Source: an uncultured Chthonomonas sp. (GTDB lineage Bacteria; Armatimonadota; Chthonomonadetes; Chthonomonadales; Chthonomonadaceae). From it: a DNA stretch of 64,000 bases. The position numbers and the translations under genes were made by a program. How positions within the stretch are numbered: the first letter of the stretch is position 1; every line of letters begins with the position of its first letter. The stretch lies in NCBI GenBank assembly GCA_903859705.1, contig CAIONQ010000100.1, positions 25,133-89,132 on the forward strand, written 5' to 3'. A model generated the notes under the pieces. The model ran no database searches. It was given only the letters and a program-made list of their open reading frames with translations, and was not told the DNA's origin. This document shows, piece by piece, positions 1 to 7,684 of this stretch.

Positions 1-2
1 CT

Positions 3-518
3 TTGCGCAGAGATGATGTAACTCCCGATCGTCTGGTGCTTCCTGTTTCCGCTTCCATCATTCGCAGCGCCTCAAATCTGGCGGCATACAATATTGCACT
101 CGAGCAATATTCCGAGCCCATGATGCAAAAATACAGAACTGCCTGCGGGATGGGAGCCGAGATAGTGTGTGAAGATGGCGTGCGCACAAACTTCGAATTC
201 ACAGCCTATGCGGATGCCAGTAGCTTCTGGGCGTATCCAGACCTAACCGCACAGTGCGAATATCTTGGCGGCGTTATACAGGAAACCTTACAGATTGACA
301 TGCGGCGTGAAGCGAGCGAATTGGCTGCTCACCTACGGTTGCGAGCACTGGTTAAAGAGATAGTTGAAGCACCGGACAATGAAATCGACAGAATCATTCG
401 TTCTGTTCAGGACAATGGCAGAACGCCCACTGGCAAACTAAAAAGAGAGTATCCGATATTCACCGACGACGCATTATTTGAGGAAGTAGCCAACGCTGTT
501 CTTGGTGAAGGTAGTTGA
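3..518 (+). CDS. Fic-family protein, C-terminal part only (5' end outside window)
   Basis: This is the last ~171 residues of a protein whose frame is open at the window edge, so the true start and catalytic core are not visible. The block around LVLPVSASIIRSASNLAAYN, then a FEFTAYADASSFWAYPDLTA-like stretch and a helical tail with an NDNGRTP-like element, resembles the region after the catalytic domain in large Fic proteins (LPVSAVML...YRQTLE...FYRFFDATP). Fic enzymes usually AMPylate target hydroxyls through an HPFxxGNGR motif, which would lie upstream of the window. The gene ends in TGA at 516-518 and converges on an ABC transporter operon 150 bases away. Family assignment rests on remembered C-terminal similarity only; activity cannot be judged. 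Confidence 0.6.
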   Translation: MRRDDVTPDRLVLPVSASIIRSASNLAAYNIALEQYSEPMMQKYRTACGMGAEIVCEDGVRTNFEFTAYADASSFWAYPDLTAQCEYLGGVIQETLQIDMRREASELAAHLRLRALVKEIVEAPDNEIDRIIRSVQDNGRTPTGKLKREYPIFTDDALFEEVANAVLGEGS

Positions 519-668
519 TCCAATGTGGTTGCCACAGAGCTACCGCGAAAACCGGGCATAACCGTATAGTCGACATGCACTTTCACGGTGTGGAATTCAT
601 TGGCGATATGCATACTCTCTTAGTTGTGTTGGAATAAAGTCGTCAATTTCGATGCCCTGGGTCCGCAC

Positions 669-1685
669 TCACCCCTCCGCATGCTGAGAACCAAATTTCC
701 AGTTAATAAGCGTGCCCACGAGGATCACAACAAATAGTACCCAGGCGATTGCGGAAGCATAGCCAATCTGAAACTGCTCGAAGGCACGGGTGTAGATATA
801 GTAAGAGAGTGTGGTGGTGGTGCCTGCAGGGCCACCATTGCCTGTCATCACCCGTGCCTGCTCAAATCCGCCCTGCAGCCCTCCAATTACGCTCATAATC
901 ACAATAAAAAAGGTGGTTGGCGCCAGCTGTGGCCAGGTAATATGCCTGAAGGTGGCCCACTTGCCTGCGCCATCCAACTGGCTGGCTTCGTAAAGCTCCG
1001 GCGGGATGTTGGATAGGCCGGCAAGATATAGCAGCATGTTGCCGCCGCCGATCCCCGCCCAAATACCCATCAGTAATATCGCATCGCGAGCGCCCAGCCC
1101 CACCTGCTTAACATCAAAACCGGGATGCTCTACGGGCATACCCGCAAGGTTGTGTGTAGAAGAGAGCCACTGGGGAGCATGCCCTGGAATATGCAGGGAG
1201 TGCATGGCAGTGTTTATCATCCAGTTTAGCGGCCCGTACTCCGGATTGTAAAGCGCCTTCCAGAGGATGAACAGGGCCACCCCTGAGGTGAAGCTTGGCA
1301 GATAGAACAGCGTGCGATACACAATCATGCCGCGCAGCTTCTGGTTTAAAAGCAGCGCCAACACCAGCGACCCCGCGATACCTACAGGGATGCCAATCAT
1401 TAGGTAGATGGTGTTTGCGGCATAGAGCCAGAACTCTTCTGAACCAAAAAGCTCATGGAAGTTTGCAAACCCCACCCAGTGAAAGGGCACCGTGCGCTGC
1501 AGCCGCCAGTTAGAGAAACTCACCACCAGCGAAAACAGCACCGGAATCACCGTAAACACCAGAAAACCAAGCAAATTTGGTGCCAGAAAACCTATCGCAG
1601 CTATCAAATCACCCCTGCGCCGTGTGCCCGGCGCAAACGTGGCGCGTGTGCTCTGCTTCATGGCTTTTTCTGGTGCGGCCTTCAT
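669..1685 (-). CDS. Sugar ABC transporter permease, MalF/UgpA type
   Basis: Inner-membrane permease of a carbohydrate importer, 338 residues, the usual size for this family. It has a cytoplasmic N-terminus rich in basic residues, a first helix at about 27-55, then five further helices. The EAA loop that contacts the ATPase is clear at about 233-248 (YEASQLDGAGKWATFRHI). The ATG start at 1685 overlaps the stop of the binding-protein gene by four bases (ATGA) and is preceded by AAAGGAG, so translation is probably coupled. It is the last gene of a permease, binding protein, permease operon. No ATPase gene lies nearby, so a shared MsiK-type ATPase elsewhere is inferred. The transported sugar cannot be read from sequence. 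Confidence 0.93.
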   Translation of the reverse strand: MKAAPEKAMKQSTRATFAPGTRRRGDLIAAIGFLAPNLLGFLVFTVIPVLFSLVVSFSNWRLQRTVPFHWVGFANFHELFGSEEFWLYAANTIYLMIGIPVGIAGSLVLALLLNQKLRGMIVYRTLFYLPSFTSGVALFILWKALYNPEYGPLNWMINTAMHSLHIPGHAPQWLSSTHNLAGMPVEHPGFDVKQVGLGARDAILLMGIWAGIGGGNMLLYLAGLSNIPPELYEASQLDGAGKWATFRHITWPQLAPTTFFIVIMSVIGGLQGGFEQARVMTGNGGPAGTTTTLSYYIYTRAFEQFQIGYASAIAWVLFVVILVGTLINWKFGSQHAEG

Positions 1686-3100
1686 GGCTGCTCCTTTCGG
1701 CCAGCCTTTAGAGCATCGTATCGGGCCTTGAGTGTAGGATCCTGAGATATCATCTTCTGGATTTCGGCATCTATCTTAACCCTGGCATCATGCAGGGCCG
1801 CTGCAGGCGTTTTCTGATCACTTTTCACCAGATCCATTTGCACCGTTAGTATCTGGTTTACCGCCTGACCATCGGCAAAAATGCTGCTCTCTTCTGGCAC
1901 GGCCGCAGCCATTACATCCCGCCAAACTGCGTTGTAGTTCTCTTCCGGATACTCCGGGTTGTGCAGATATTCTTGCGTTTGAGAGTAGCGCTTTACCGGC
2001 GCAAGGGCATCTGCCTGCGCATTGCAAAGATCGTTGTACGGCTTGCGAGAGAGATACACCAGAAAATCCAGTGCCTCCTTTGCCCTGGGCGATGTGGCGT
2101 TTACCAGGGTAGCCCGGCCATAGCCCTTAAACACGCGCAGCGGCCCATGTGGGCACTCCACAGCAGATACACGCAAAGTAGCAGGCTGCAGCTTTCCATT
2201 AACCACTGGGTGCGTCTGATCTCGCAGGGTGCATAGCCACCATCTCCCGCCGAGTGCCATGGCCCCCTTGGCCGCGCCAAACCACTTGAGGGTGCCCTGG
2301 CCCCAGCCTCCCTGCCCAGAAAGCGATGCCTCCTCAATGGGTGTTGGCATCACATGCTCTTTGTAAATCAGATCGTGGGCAAACTGTACGCCAGCAATGG
2401 CTTCCGGGCTATCTAAAACACAACGCGTGCCATCTGCCGAAAAGGTATGGCCACCCCACTGCATAAGACAACCCTGCCACAGGTTCGCCCAATCGGCCAG
2501 AAAGCCATATTGAACGGCATGCCCATCTTTGCTTCTAATAGTTAGCCGATGCGCCGTTTGCAAAAACTCGTCCCAGGTCCAGGGGTGGTTTGTGGGCAAT
2601 GGCACACCGGTCTTTGCAAACAGATCCGTGTTCAGCCACAGCGCATCTACCGCCGAATTGCATGGCAGCCCATAAGCCCGGCCATCAAAAACAAACGTTG
2701 GCTTAATGGCGGGCCACACATCATCAATGGATATACCGCGAGCCTTCAGCAAATCGGTAACATCCATTGCAGCGCCTGAGCGCACATAAGCAGAGAGTGT
2801 CTTTTGATCGTAACAATCAAACAGGTCGGAGCCAACTCCACCCATCGATTGCACAATCACCTTTTCCATGCCACCGTTATTTGGGTCCAGCTTCATGCCC
2901 AGGCGCGGATTGGGGGCCACACCCGGAGTATCCAGCTGCCCTGCCTGCTGCATCTGGTTAAATAGCTCTATCTGCTCTTTGCGCCTGGGGTTATCGTCAG
3001 ATATCCACACCAACTTGTGGTCTGCCGGAGCCTGCATACGCATAGCAATAACGGTCATCAGTGCAAGGGCCGCAAACAGTGCGGCAAAGAGTTTTTTCAT
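1682..3100 (-). CDS. Sugar ABC transporter extracellular substrate-binding protein
   Basis: A 472-residue family 1-type solute-binding protein. After a hydrophobic N-terminus (residues 4-20) come the usual signatures: an early KLVWISDDNPRRKEQIELFN strand-helix, a DLFDCYDQKTLSAYVRSGA region near 110-130, ALWLNTDLFAKTGVPLP near 180-195, and WTWDEFLQTAHRLT. The N-terminus has no lipobox cysteine, unusual for a monoderm-style lipoprotein; a periplasmic or membrane-anchored form is more likely. The ATG at 3100 overlaps the upstream permease stop by four bases and has GGGAG about ten bases before it. It sits between two permease genes, so it should feed that importer. Substrate unknown; oligosaccharides released by the glycosidases in this window are plausible but unproven. 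Confidence 0.92.
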   Translation of the reverse strand: MKKLFAALFAALALMTVIAMRMQAPADHKLVWISDDNPRRKEQIELFNQMQQAGQLDTPGVAPNPRLGMKLDPNNGGMEKVIVQSMGGVGSDLFDCYDQKTLSAYVRSGAAMDVTDLLKARGISIDDVWPAIKPTFVFDGRAYGLPCNSAVDALWLNTDLFAKTGVPLPTNHPWTWDEFLQTAHRLTIRSKDGHAVQYGFLADWANLWQGCLMQWGGHTFSADGTRCVLDSPEAIAGVQFAHDLIYKEHVMPTPIEEASLSGQGGWGQGTLKWFGAAKGAMALGGRWWLCTLRDQTHPVVNGKLQPATLRVSAVECPHGPLRVFKGYGRATLVNATSPRAKEALDFLVYLSRKPYNDLCNAQADALAPVKRYSQTQEYLHNPEYPEENYNAVWRDVMAAAVPEESSIFADGQAVNQILTVQMDLVKSDQKTPAAALHDARVKIDAEIQKMISQDPTLKARYDALKAGRKEQP

Positions 3101-3966
3101 CCCTTAACCGCTCCCAGCTGAATACCCTGTACCAGAAACTTCTGTGTGCACACAAACAGGATGATTAGCGGCACAATGTTCATAACGCTTGCCGCCATAA
3201 TCAACTCTGTTTGTTTGCCGTAGATACTATCAAAAAACATCATGCCAATGGGCAGAGTGCGCAGTCCCTCGCTCTTAATCATAATCAGCGGCCAGGTAAA
3301 GCTGCCATAGGTACCCATAAAGGTGAACACCGCCAGGGTAATAACGCCGGGGCGCGCCAGCGGAAAAATCACATCCCAGAATATCTGCCAGTGGGTTGCG
3401 CCATCCATCCCGGCGGCCTCATCTAAAGAGGCGGGAATGGTAAGCATAAACTGGCGCAGCAAAAAGGTACCGAAGGCGCTAAACGCTGCTGGCACTATCA
3501 GCCCAACATAGGAATCGAGCAGATGCAGGCGCACCATCAACGAGAAGTTGGGAATCATGGTTACTACGCCGGGGATCATGAGCGTGGTAAGGTACAGCCG
3601 AAACACCGCATCGCGCCCAACCCAGCGTATACGGGCAAACGCGTAAGCCGCCATGGAGCTTGTGAGGCACTGCAGGGTGGTTACCCAGGCGGCCACAAAA
3701 ACGCTGTTGAAGTAGTATTTGGCAAAGGGAATCTGCTCAAAAACTCGCAGATAGTTCTCCGGGTGCCACACACCAGGAACAGGGTTTATCTGCTCCACCT
3801 CAGCCCGGGTTTTGAAGCTCGCCAGCACCATCCAAACAAATGGCAAAATCATTAGCAGAGCAAGCAGGCTTAGCACCGCATGGCTGGCCAGTACTCTGCC
3901 GCCTTTTCCCGGTCCTTTTTGTATGCCCTGCTGAGATGATCCGGTACCCACGCTGGTTTCCCTCAC
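3097..3966 (-). CDS. Sugar ABC transporter permease, MalG/UgpE type
   Basis: Second permease subunit of the importer. Six membrane segments are visible, starting with SHAVLSLLALLMILPFVWM, and the EAA loop is LDEAAGMDGATHWQIFWDV, about 90 residues from the end. The open frame extends to an ATG at 4086 (329 residues), but the first 40 residues are an Arg/Ser-rich stretch unlike the family. I therefore prefer a GTG near 3966, giving 289 residues, the family norm. Its upstream AGGA is closer than ideal, so the start remains uncertain. This is the first gene of the three-gene operon and is transcribed away from the propeller gene at 4194. Confidence 0.88.
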   Translation of the reverse strand: MRETSVGTGSSQQGIQKGPGKGGRVLASHAVLSLLALLMILPFVWMVLASFKTRAEVEQINPVPGVWHPENYLRVFEQIPFAKYYFNSVFVAAWVTTLQCLTSSMAAYAFARIRWVGRDAVFRLYLTTLMIPGVVTMIPNFSLMVRLHLLDSYVGLIVPAAFSAFGTFLLRQFMLTIPASLDEAAGMDGATHWQIFWDVIFPLARPGVITLAVFTFMGTYGSFTWPLIMIKSEGLRTLPIGMMFFDSIYGKQTELIMAASVMNIVPLIILFVCTQKFLVQGIQLGAVKG

Positions 3967-4193
3967 AATCCTGCTGCCTCGCTGCCGATATCTGCTTCCG
4001 TACTCTCTTGAGGTCGTTCGCCGCCACAGGGTGCAACTCCTGCGGGTGCGCATAACGGCAGAGAGCGGGGAACCCAATCTATGCATGTATGCATTGATGC
4101 AGGAAGTTGCATAGTGTAAGTGGAACCCGGATGGCGATTGCGCTATGTGTTTCGGTTTTGAAATTTATCGCTATGTTCAGGAGTAACCAATAC

Positions 4194-5861
4194 GTGATTT
4201 CACCAGTAAAACGCTGTTTGTTTGCCTGCGTGGTGGCGCTGGGTGCGCTCGCCACTCGCACGGTGGCGGCCGATAACTGGCCTCAGGCTGGCGGTCCGGA
4301 TGGATCCTGGCGGCTCGATAAGGGCCACGCCCCCGTTGCATGGAGCGTGGCCAAGCAGGAGCACATTGTATGGCGCACCAAACTGCCTGCAGGCGGCCAG
4401 GGCGGCATCGCCGTGTGGGGCAACCGCCTGTTTCTTACCACCTTTGAAGAGTATCACGCGGGAGAACCCAAGTTCAGCGCAAATATTCTGGGCCATTGCC
4501 TGGATACCAAAACTGGCAAAATACTCTGGTCGGTAAAACTGCAAGGCGAAAATGCCAGCCCGCTGATGTATGCGTATAGCGATTCCACATCCTGGACCCC
4601 CGTTACAGATGGCAAGCATGTGTGGTTCTTTAACTGCAGCGGAGAGATGGGCTGCTGGGATTTTGCTGGCCATGAAGTATGGAAGCGAAAGTTTCTTGCC
4701 CCGGGCGAGCCTTTCAACAAACAGCACGAACCCATTCTATATGGCGATACCATCTTGAGCGTGGAGCCCCTGGCACCAACCGAGCCCGGCTATCGCGCAG
4801 ATCGGGCCTTCTGGCACTACATTCGTGGCATTGATAAAAACACCGGTAAAACGCGCTGGATAGCGGAGGATGGCACCACCTACTACTGCACCTCGGTAAT
4901 GGGCCGCAAAGCGGATGGCAAGCTGGCAGTTGTGCACGGCCGAGGCGGCCCCCACGGCGTGCCGGAACGGCCAATTGGCATAAGTATGACCAGCCTGGAG
5001 GCTGGCGAAGAGGGCAAAACAGTGTGGCGCTGGAGCCCGGAAGAAGTTCCGGGAGGGCCCGTGGATGGCGTTACCTTTAACGCCCTGTACACCATGAGCT
5101 GGACCCCGCAATACACATGCTGGTTCAGGCATGCCCCGGAAGAATCGCATCTGGTGTTTGATAGCAACACCGGCAAGCTGCTGAGAACGCAAAGCCTTGT
5201 AAAGAATGCGGATTACTATCAGTGGGATCCAACAAAATCGGCATACATCTCCCACCTCAATGTAAACATGCGGGATATGAAAGACTTTTCTCCCGCAGTT
5301 CCGTTACAGGCAGGCGAGGTGATGCATGTGTTCCCCAACTGGGCATCTAACATCGTTGCCTATGGGTATCACTATTTCTTTACCTCAACAGGCCACCGCC
5401 GAAACGGTTACGCACCTCCTGGCCTCAGCGGTCCTTCCCATTGCATTGGCCGCATAAACCTGGAAACGGGCAAGGCAGAGTACCTGGAGGTTCCCGTTAC
5501 TGTAGAGCGCCAACCCGGTACCGCAGATAAGGTAATTTACGATACGCCCGTGCGCACGCGCCCGATCGATAACAACGGGGTAGACGTGGCAGCCGAAGAT
5601 CGCTCGCGCACAGATGGCTGGACCATTCCGGCCTTTTTCGGCACCCCTATCGCCATCAATGGCAAGATCTACCTGAGCACAATGCTTGGTATTACCTATG
5701 TAATTGATGGCAGGGCAAAGAAGCTGGACCCGAAGGCCCTCCTATCTGTGAACGACATGGGCCCCTCTGGCGAAACCTGGAGCCTCAACTCCCTTAGCTT
5801 CAGCAATGGTCGGCTGTATAATCGCAGCCTGCGCGAAGTGGTTTGCATCGGCGATAAGTAG
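4194..5861 (+). CDS. Exported PQQ-type beta-propeller (quinoprotein-like repeat protein)
   Basis: A secreted protein with BamB/quinoprotein-like propeller repeats, recognised by recurring phrases such as CLDTKTGKILWSVKL, WDFAGHEVWKRKF, IRGIDKNTGKTRWI and RINLETGKAEYL. These carry the tGk-x-x-W core of PQQ-like blades. I choose a GTG start at 4194 because AGGAG (4179-4183) lies ten bases before it. The product then begins with a short basic region and a hydrophobic stretch ending TRTVAA before DNWPQAGG, a normal Sec signal peptide. An ATG at 4173 or 4107 would add sequence in front of it. There is no sign of a dehydrogenase catalytic acid pair, so a scaffold or binding role is as likely as an enzyme. 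It is divergent from the sugar importer. Confidence 0.85.
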   Translation: MISPVKRCLFACVVALGALATRTVAADNWPQAGGPDGSWRLDKGHAPVAWSVAKQEHIVWRTKLPAGGQGGIAVWGNRLFLTTFEEYHAGEPKFSANILGHCLDTKTGKILWSVKLQGENASPLMYAYSDSTSWTPVTDGKHVWFFNCSGEMGCWDFAGHEVWKRKFLAPGEPFNKQHEPILYGDTILSVEPLAPTEPGYRADRAFWHYIRGIDKNTGKTRWIAEDGTTYYCTSVMGRKADGKLAVVHGRGGPHGVPERPIGISMTSLEAGEEGKTVWRWSPEEVPGGPVDGVTFNALYTMSWTPQYTCWFRHAPEESHLVFDSNTGKLLRTQSLVKNADYYQWDPTKSAYISHLNVNMRDMKDFSPAVPLQAGEVMHVFPNWASNIVAYGYHYFFTSTGHRRNGYAPPGLSGPSHCIGRINLETGKAEYLEVPVTVERQPGTADKVIYDTPVRTRPIDNNGVDVAAEDRSRTDGWTIPAFFGTPIAINGKIYLSTMLGITYVIDGRAKKLDPKALLSVNDMGPSGETWSLNSLSFSNGRLYNRSLREVVCIGDK

Positions 5862-5882
5862 TGACCCAGGGCGTTGGCATTC

Positions 5883-6530
5883 TCATCGGGCAGCTGCGGC
5901 CTTCGGGCCACGAAGCCGCAGCTGCAAACCATCCACCCAAATATCCACTACCATATACAGAAACCACAGCACAACACTAAACCCAACAATGGTGCCCATC
6001 AGGTACGGTGTAACAACGGCTCTGTGAAGTAAGTGGATAATGAAACGGGGATGCAGAACCAGATCCCACGAGTTCAGGCGCACCATCAGCCCCAGATACA
6101 CTCCGAAAGATACCAGCAGAAAAAAGGGTATCGAAAGCACAAATACATTCTGCCCGGCCTTATGGGCCACGCGGTGTATCGGCCGAATAGCCAGCCCAAA
6201 CAGAAAGGCACCAACAGCGCTATACAGTGCGAAGAATAACCCCTCTCGGGCAACATTCACCAGCTTTGTTGGGTCGTTCGGCACTGCGGCTCGCACATTG
6301 GTGTAGTAAGAATCAAACAGAAAATGCCGCCATTCTGTTAGCAAGTACGATGTGTTTGGCAAAAATGCCAGCCACACTACAAGCGGCAGAATCCAGGCAT
6401 ATAGGGGCAGCTTTTTCCGCCGGATACTAAGCTGATCGATGCCAGCCGCAATGGGGTAGGCAAGCAGCGCAGGTATGGCCGCAAGCAAAATGTTCCAGGC
6501 TATCCAGGAGTAGCTTTGCGTTCCTATCAT
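5883..6530 (-). CDS. DUF1361 family integral membrane protein
   Basis: A 215-residue protein with about seven hydrophobic helices. The family hallmark is the WLAFLPNTSYLLTEW segment at about 53-67, matching the LPNTPYxxTD motif of DUF1361 proteins; their function is unknown. ATG at 6530 is preceded by AAAAGGA with nine bases of spacing. A 57-residue membrane protein lies 39 bases upstream on the same strand, so the two are probably co-transcribed. The C-terminus ends in a basic and Ala-rich tail whose DNA forms a strong hairpin. No enzymatic motif is visible. Confidence 0.85.
   Translation of the reverse strand: MIGTQSYSWIAWNILLAAIPALLAYPIAAGIDQLSIRRKKLPLYAWILPLVVWLAFLPNTSYLLTEWRHFLFDSYYTNVRAAVPNDPTKLVNVAREGLFFALYSAVGAFLFGLAIRPIHRVAHKAGQNVFVLSIPFFLLVSFGVYLGLMVRLNSWDLVLHPRFIIHLLHRAVVTPYLMGTIVGFSVVLWFLYMVVDIWVDGLQLRLRGPKAAAAR
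5890..5925. terminator. GC-rich hairpin between convergent genes
   Basis: GCAGCTGCGGC (5890-5900) pairs perfectly with GCCGCAGCTGC (5915-5925), with an inner GGCC-TTCG-GGCC element. It lies just after the propeller gene and inside the last codons of the convergent DUF1361 gene. No T-run follows on the plus strand, so a role as terminator is tentative. Confidence 0.4.
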
Positions 6531-6569
6531 TCCAATCTATCCTTTTTTCATCAGCACAATATCAGCGGT

Positions 6570-6743
6570 TTACCCGCCTGCAGGTTTCCGAAGGTTGCTG
6601 CCCAGCCGAAGCAACCCAAGGCCAAGCAAAAACATCAGCCAGAAAGGTCCAGATTCTTTCAGGCCACCAAGAAATCCGCCAAGCGTCCAGAGCAGCCCCA
6701 GGGCAGTTACTAACCAGCTCCAGACAATTCGGGATGCAGGCAT
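6570..6743 (-). CDS. Small (57-residue) two-helix membrane protein
   Basis: This short gene starts with ATG at 6743 and stops with TAA at 6570-6572. GAGGAG is placed ten bases before the start, a strong ribosome binding site. The product begins MPASRIVWSW and has two hydrophobic helices (about 7-27 and 34-48) separated by GGLKESGPF, then ends LRKPAGG. It leads directly into the DUF1361 gene with a 39-base gap, so the pair probably forms a two-gene operon of membrane proteins. I know no named family for it. The good Shine-Dalgarno sequence, hydrophobic pattern and operon position support it being real. Confidence 0.6.
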   Translation of the reverse strand: MPASRIVWSWLVTALGLLWTLGGFLGGLKESGPFWLMFLLGLGLLRLGSNLRKPAGG

Positions 6744-6925
6744 CGTTATGATTCTCCTCGGTATGTGGCCCGCTATGTGCCAGCCACATTACCGGATATA
6801 GATGCTAAACTTACGGAAACTACGTTTACCAGGTTCCAACAAAGTACTTTTTGCGGGAAAGAAACTTGCAGTTGGGGAATATACCCTATCGGCAATGACA
6901 CTCACGCAGAGTTCAGGAGGGTGAT

Positions 6926-7669
6926 ATGAAGATCTCTTATGTGGCGGCCGCCATTGCAGCAGGCTTTGCGCTATGGCTACCTGCAACGGCACAACAGGCT
7001 GGCGAACAAACGCCAAAGCAGTTTACAAAACAGGTTGTAAAAACCTACAGCTATAAGTACCTGCTTTACACTCCGGCAGATTACGCGAAAGATCCGGCAA
7101 AAAAGTGGCCCTTAATCCTCTTTCTGCACGGCTCCGGGGAATCTGGCAGCGATCTGAATAAGGTGAAAGAGCACGGCCCGCCCATGCTCCTATCCAAAGG
7201 CAAAGATCTGCCCTTTATTGTGGTATCCCCGCAATCACCGGGCGGTGGTTGGCTGCCGGAGGCTCTGAACCTGCTGTTAGACGAGGTGGAACAGAACTAC
7301 CGCGTGGATACCGAACGCGTTTACCTTACCGGCCTGAGCATGGGTGGTTACGGCACCTGGGCCCTCGCCTCTGAAACACCCGCGCGCTTTGCTGCCATAG
7401 CGCCGGTTTGTGGCGGTGGCGCAAAACGCATGGCACGCAGGCTCAAAGATACGCCCGTATGGGTGTTTCATGGCGCGAAGGACGACACCGTGCCGATCCG
7501 AGAATCTCAGGATATGGTGGATGCCCTGAAGGCAGCAGGTGCCGATGTGAAATTCACCATCTACCCGGATGCCGATCACGATTCCTGGACCGCTACATAC
7601 AACAACCCGGAGCTATTCACCTGGTTCCTGCAGCACAAGAAAGTGCAGCCAGTACCCACCGGCAAGTAG
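6926..7669 (+). CDS. Exported alpha/beta hydrolase (esterase / dienelactone-hydrolase-like)
   Basis: A 247-residue secreted serine hydrolase. A Sec signal (MKISYVAAAIAAGFALWLPATAQ) is followed by a complete alpha/beta-hydrolase fold. It has the oxyanion region LILFLHGSGESG, the nucleophile elbow GLSMGG near 138, an aspartate in FHGAKDDTVP, and a histidine in DADHDSW, giving a full catalytic triad. This arrangement is common in the PHB-depolymerase/prolyl-oligopeptidase-like esterases of polysaccharide degraders, where they may remove acyl or feruloyl groups; the substrate here is unknown. AGGAGG precedes the ATG with ideal spacing. It is convergent with polA, only eight bases separating the two stops. 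Confidence 0.88.
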   Translation: MKISYVAAAIAAGFALWLPATAQQAGEQTPKQFTKQVVKTYSYKYLLYTPADYAKDPAKKWPLILFLHGSGESGSDLNKVKEHGPPMLLSKGKDLPFIVVSPQSPGGGWLPEALNLLLDEVEQNYRVDTERVYLTGLSMGGYGTWALASETPARFAAIAPVCGGGAKRMARRLKDTPVWVFHGAKDDTVPIRESQDMVDALKAAGADVKFTIYPDADHDSWTATYNNPELFTWFLQHKKVQPVPTGK

Positions 7670-7684
7670 GCGCAAACCTACTTG
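7663..7684. terminator. Hairpin containing both stop codons of convergent genes
   Basis: CAAGTAGG (7663-7670) and CCTACTTG (7677-7684) form a perfect 8-bp stem with a CGCAAA loop. The TAG stop of the hydrolase (7667-7669) lies in one arm and the TAG of polA (read on the minus strand, 7680-7678) in the other. No T-tract follows, so termination strength is uncertain. Confidence 0.4.

Noticed and set aside
407..613. A 68-codon minus-strand frame overlapping the Fic-like gene end
   Set aside because: It is antisense to the plus-strand gene, has no ribosome site and resembles no family.
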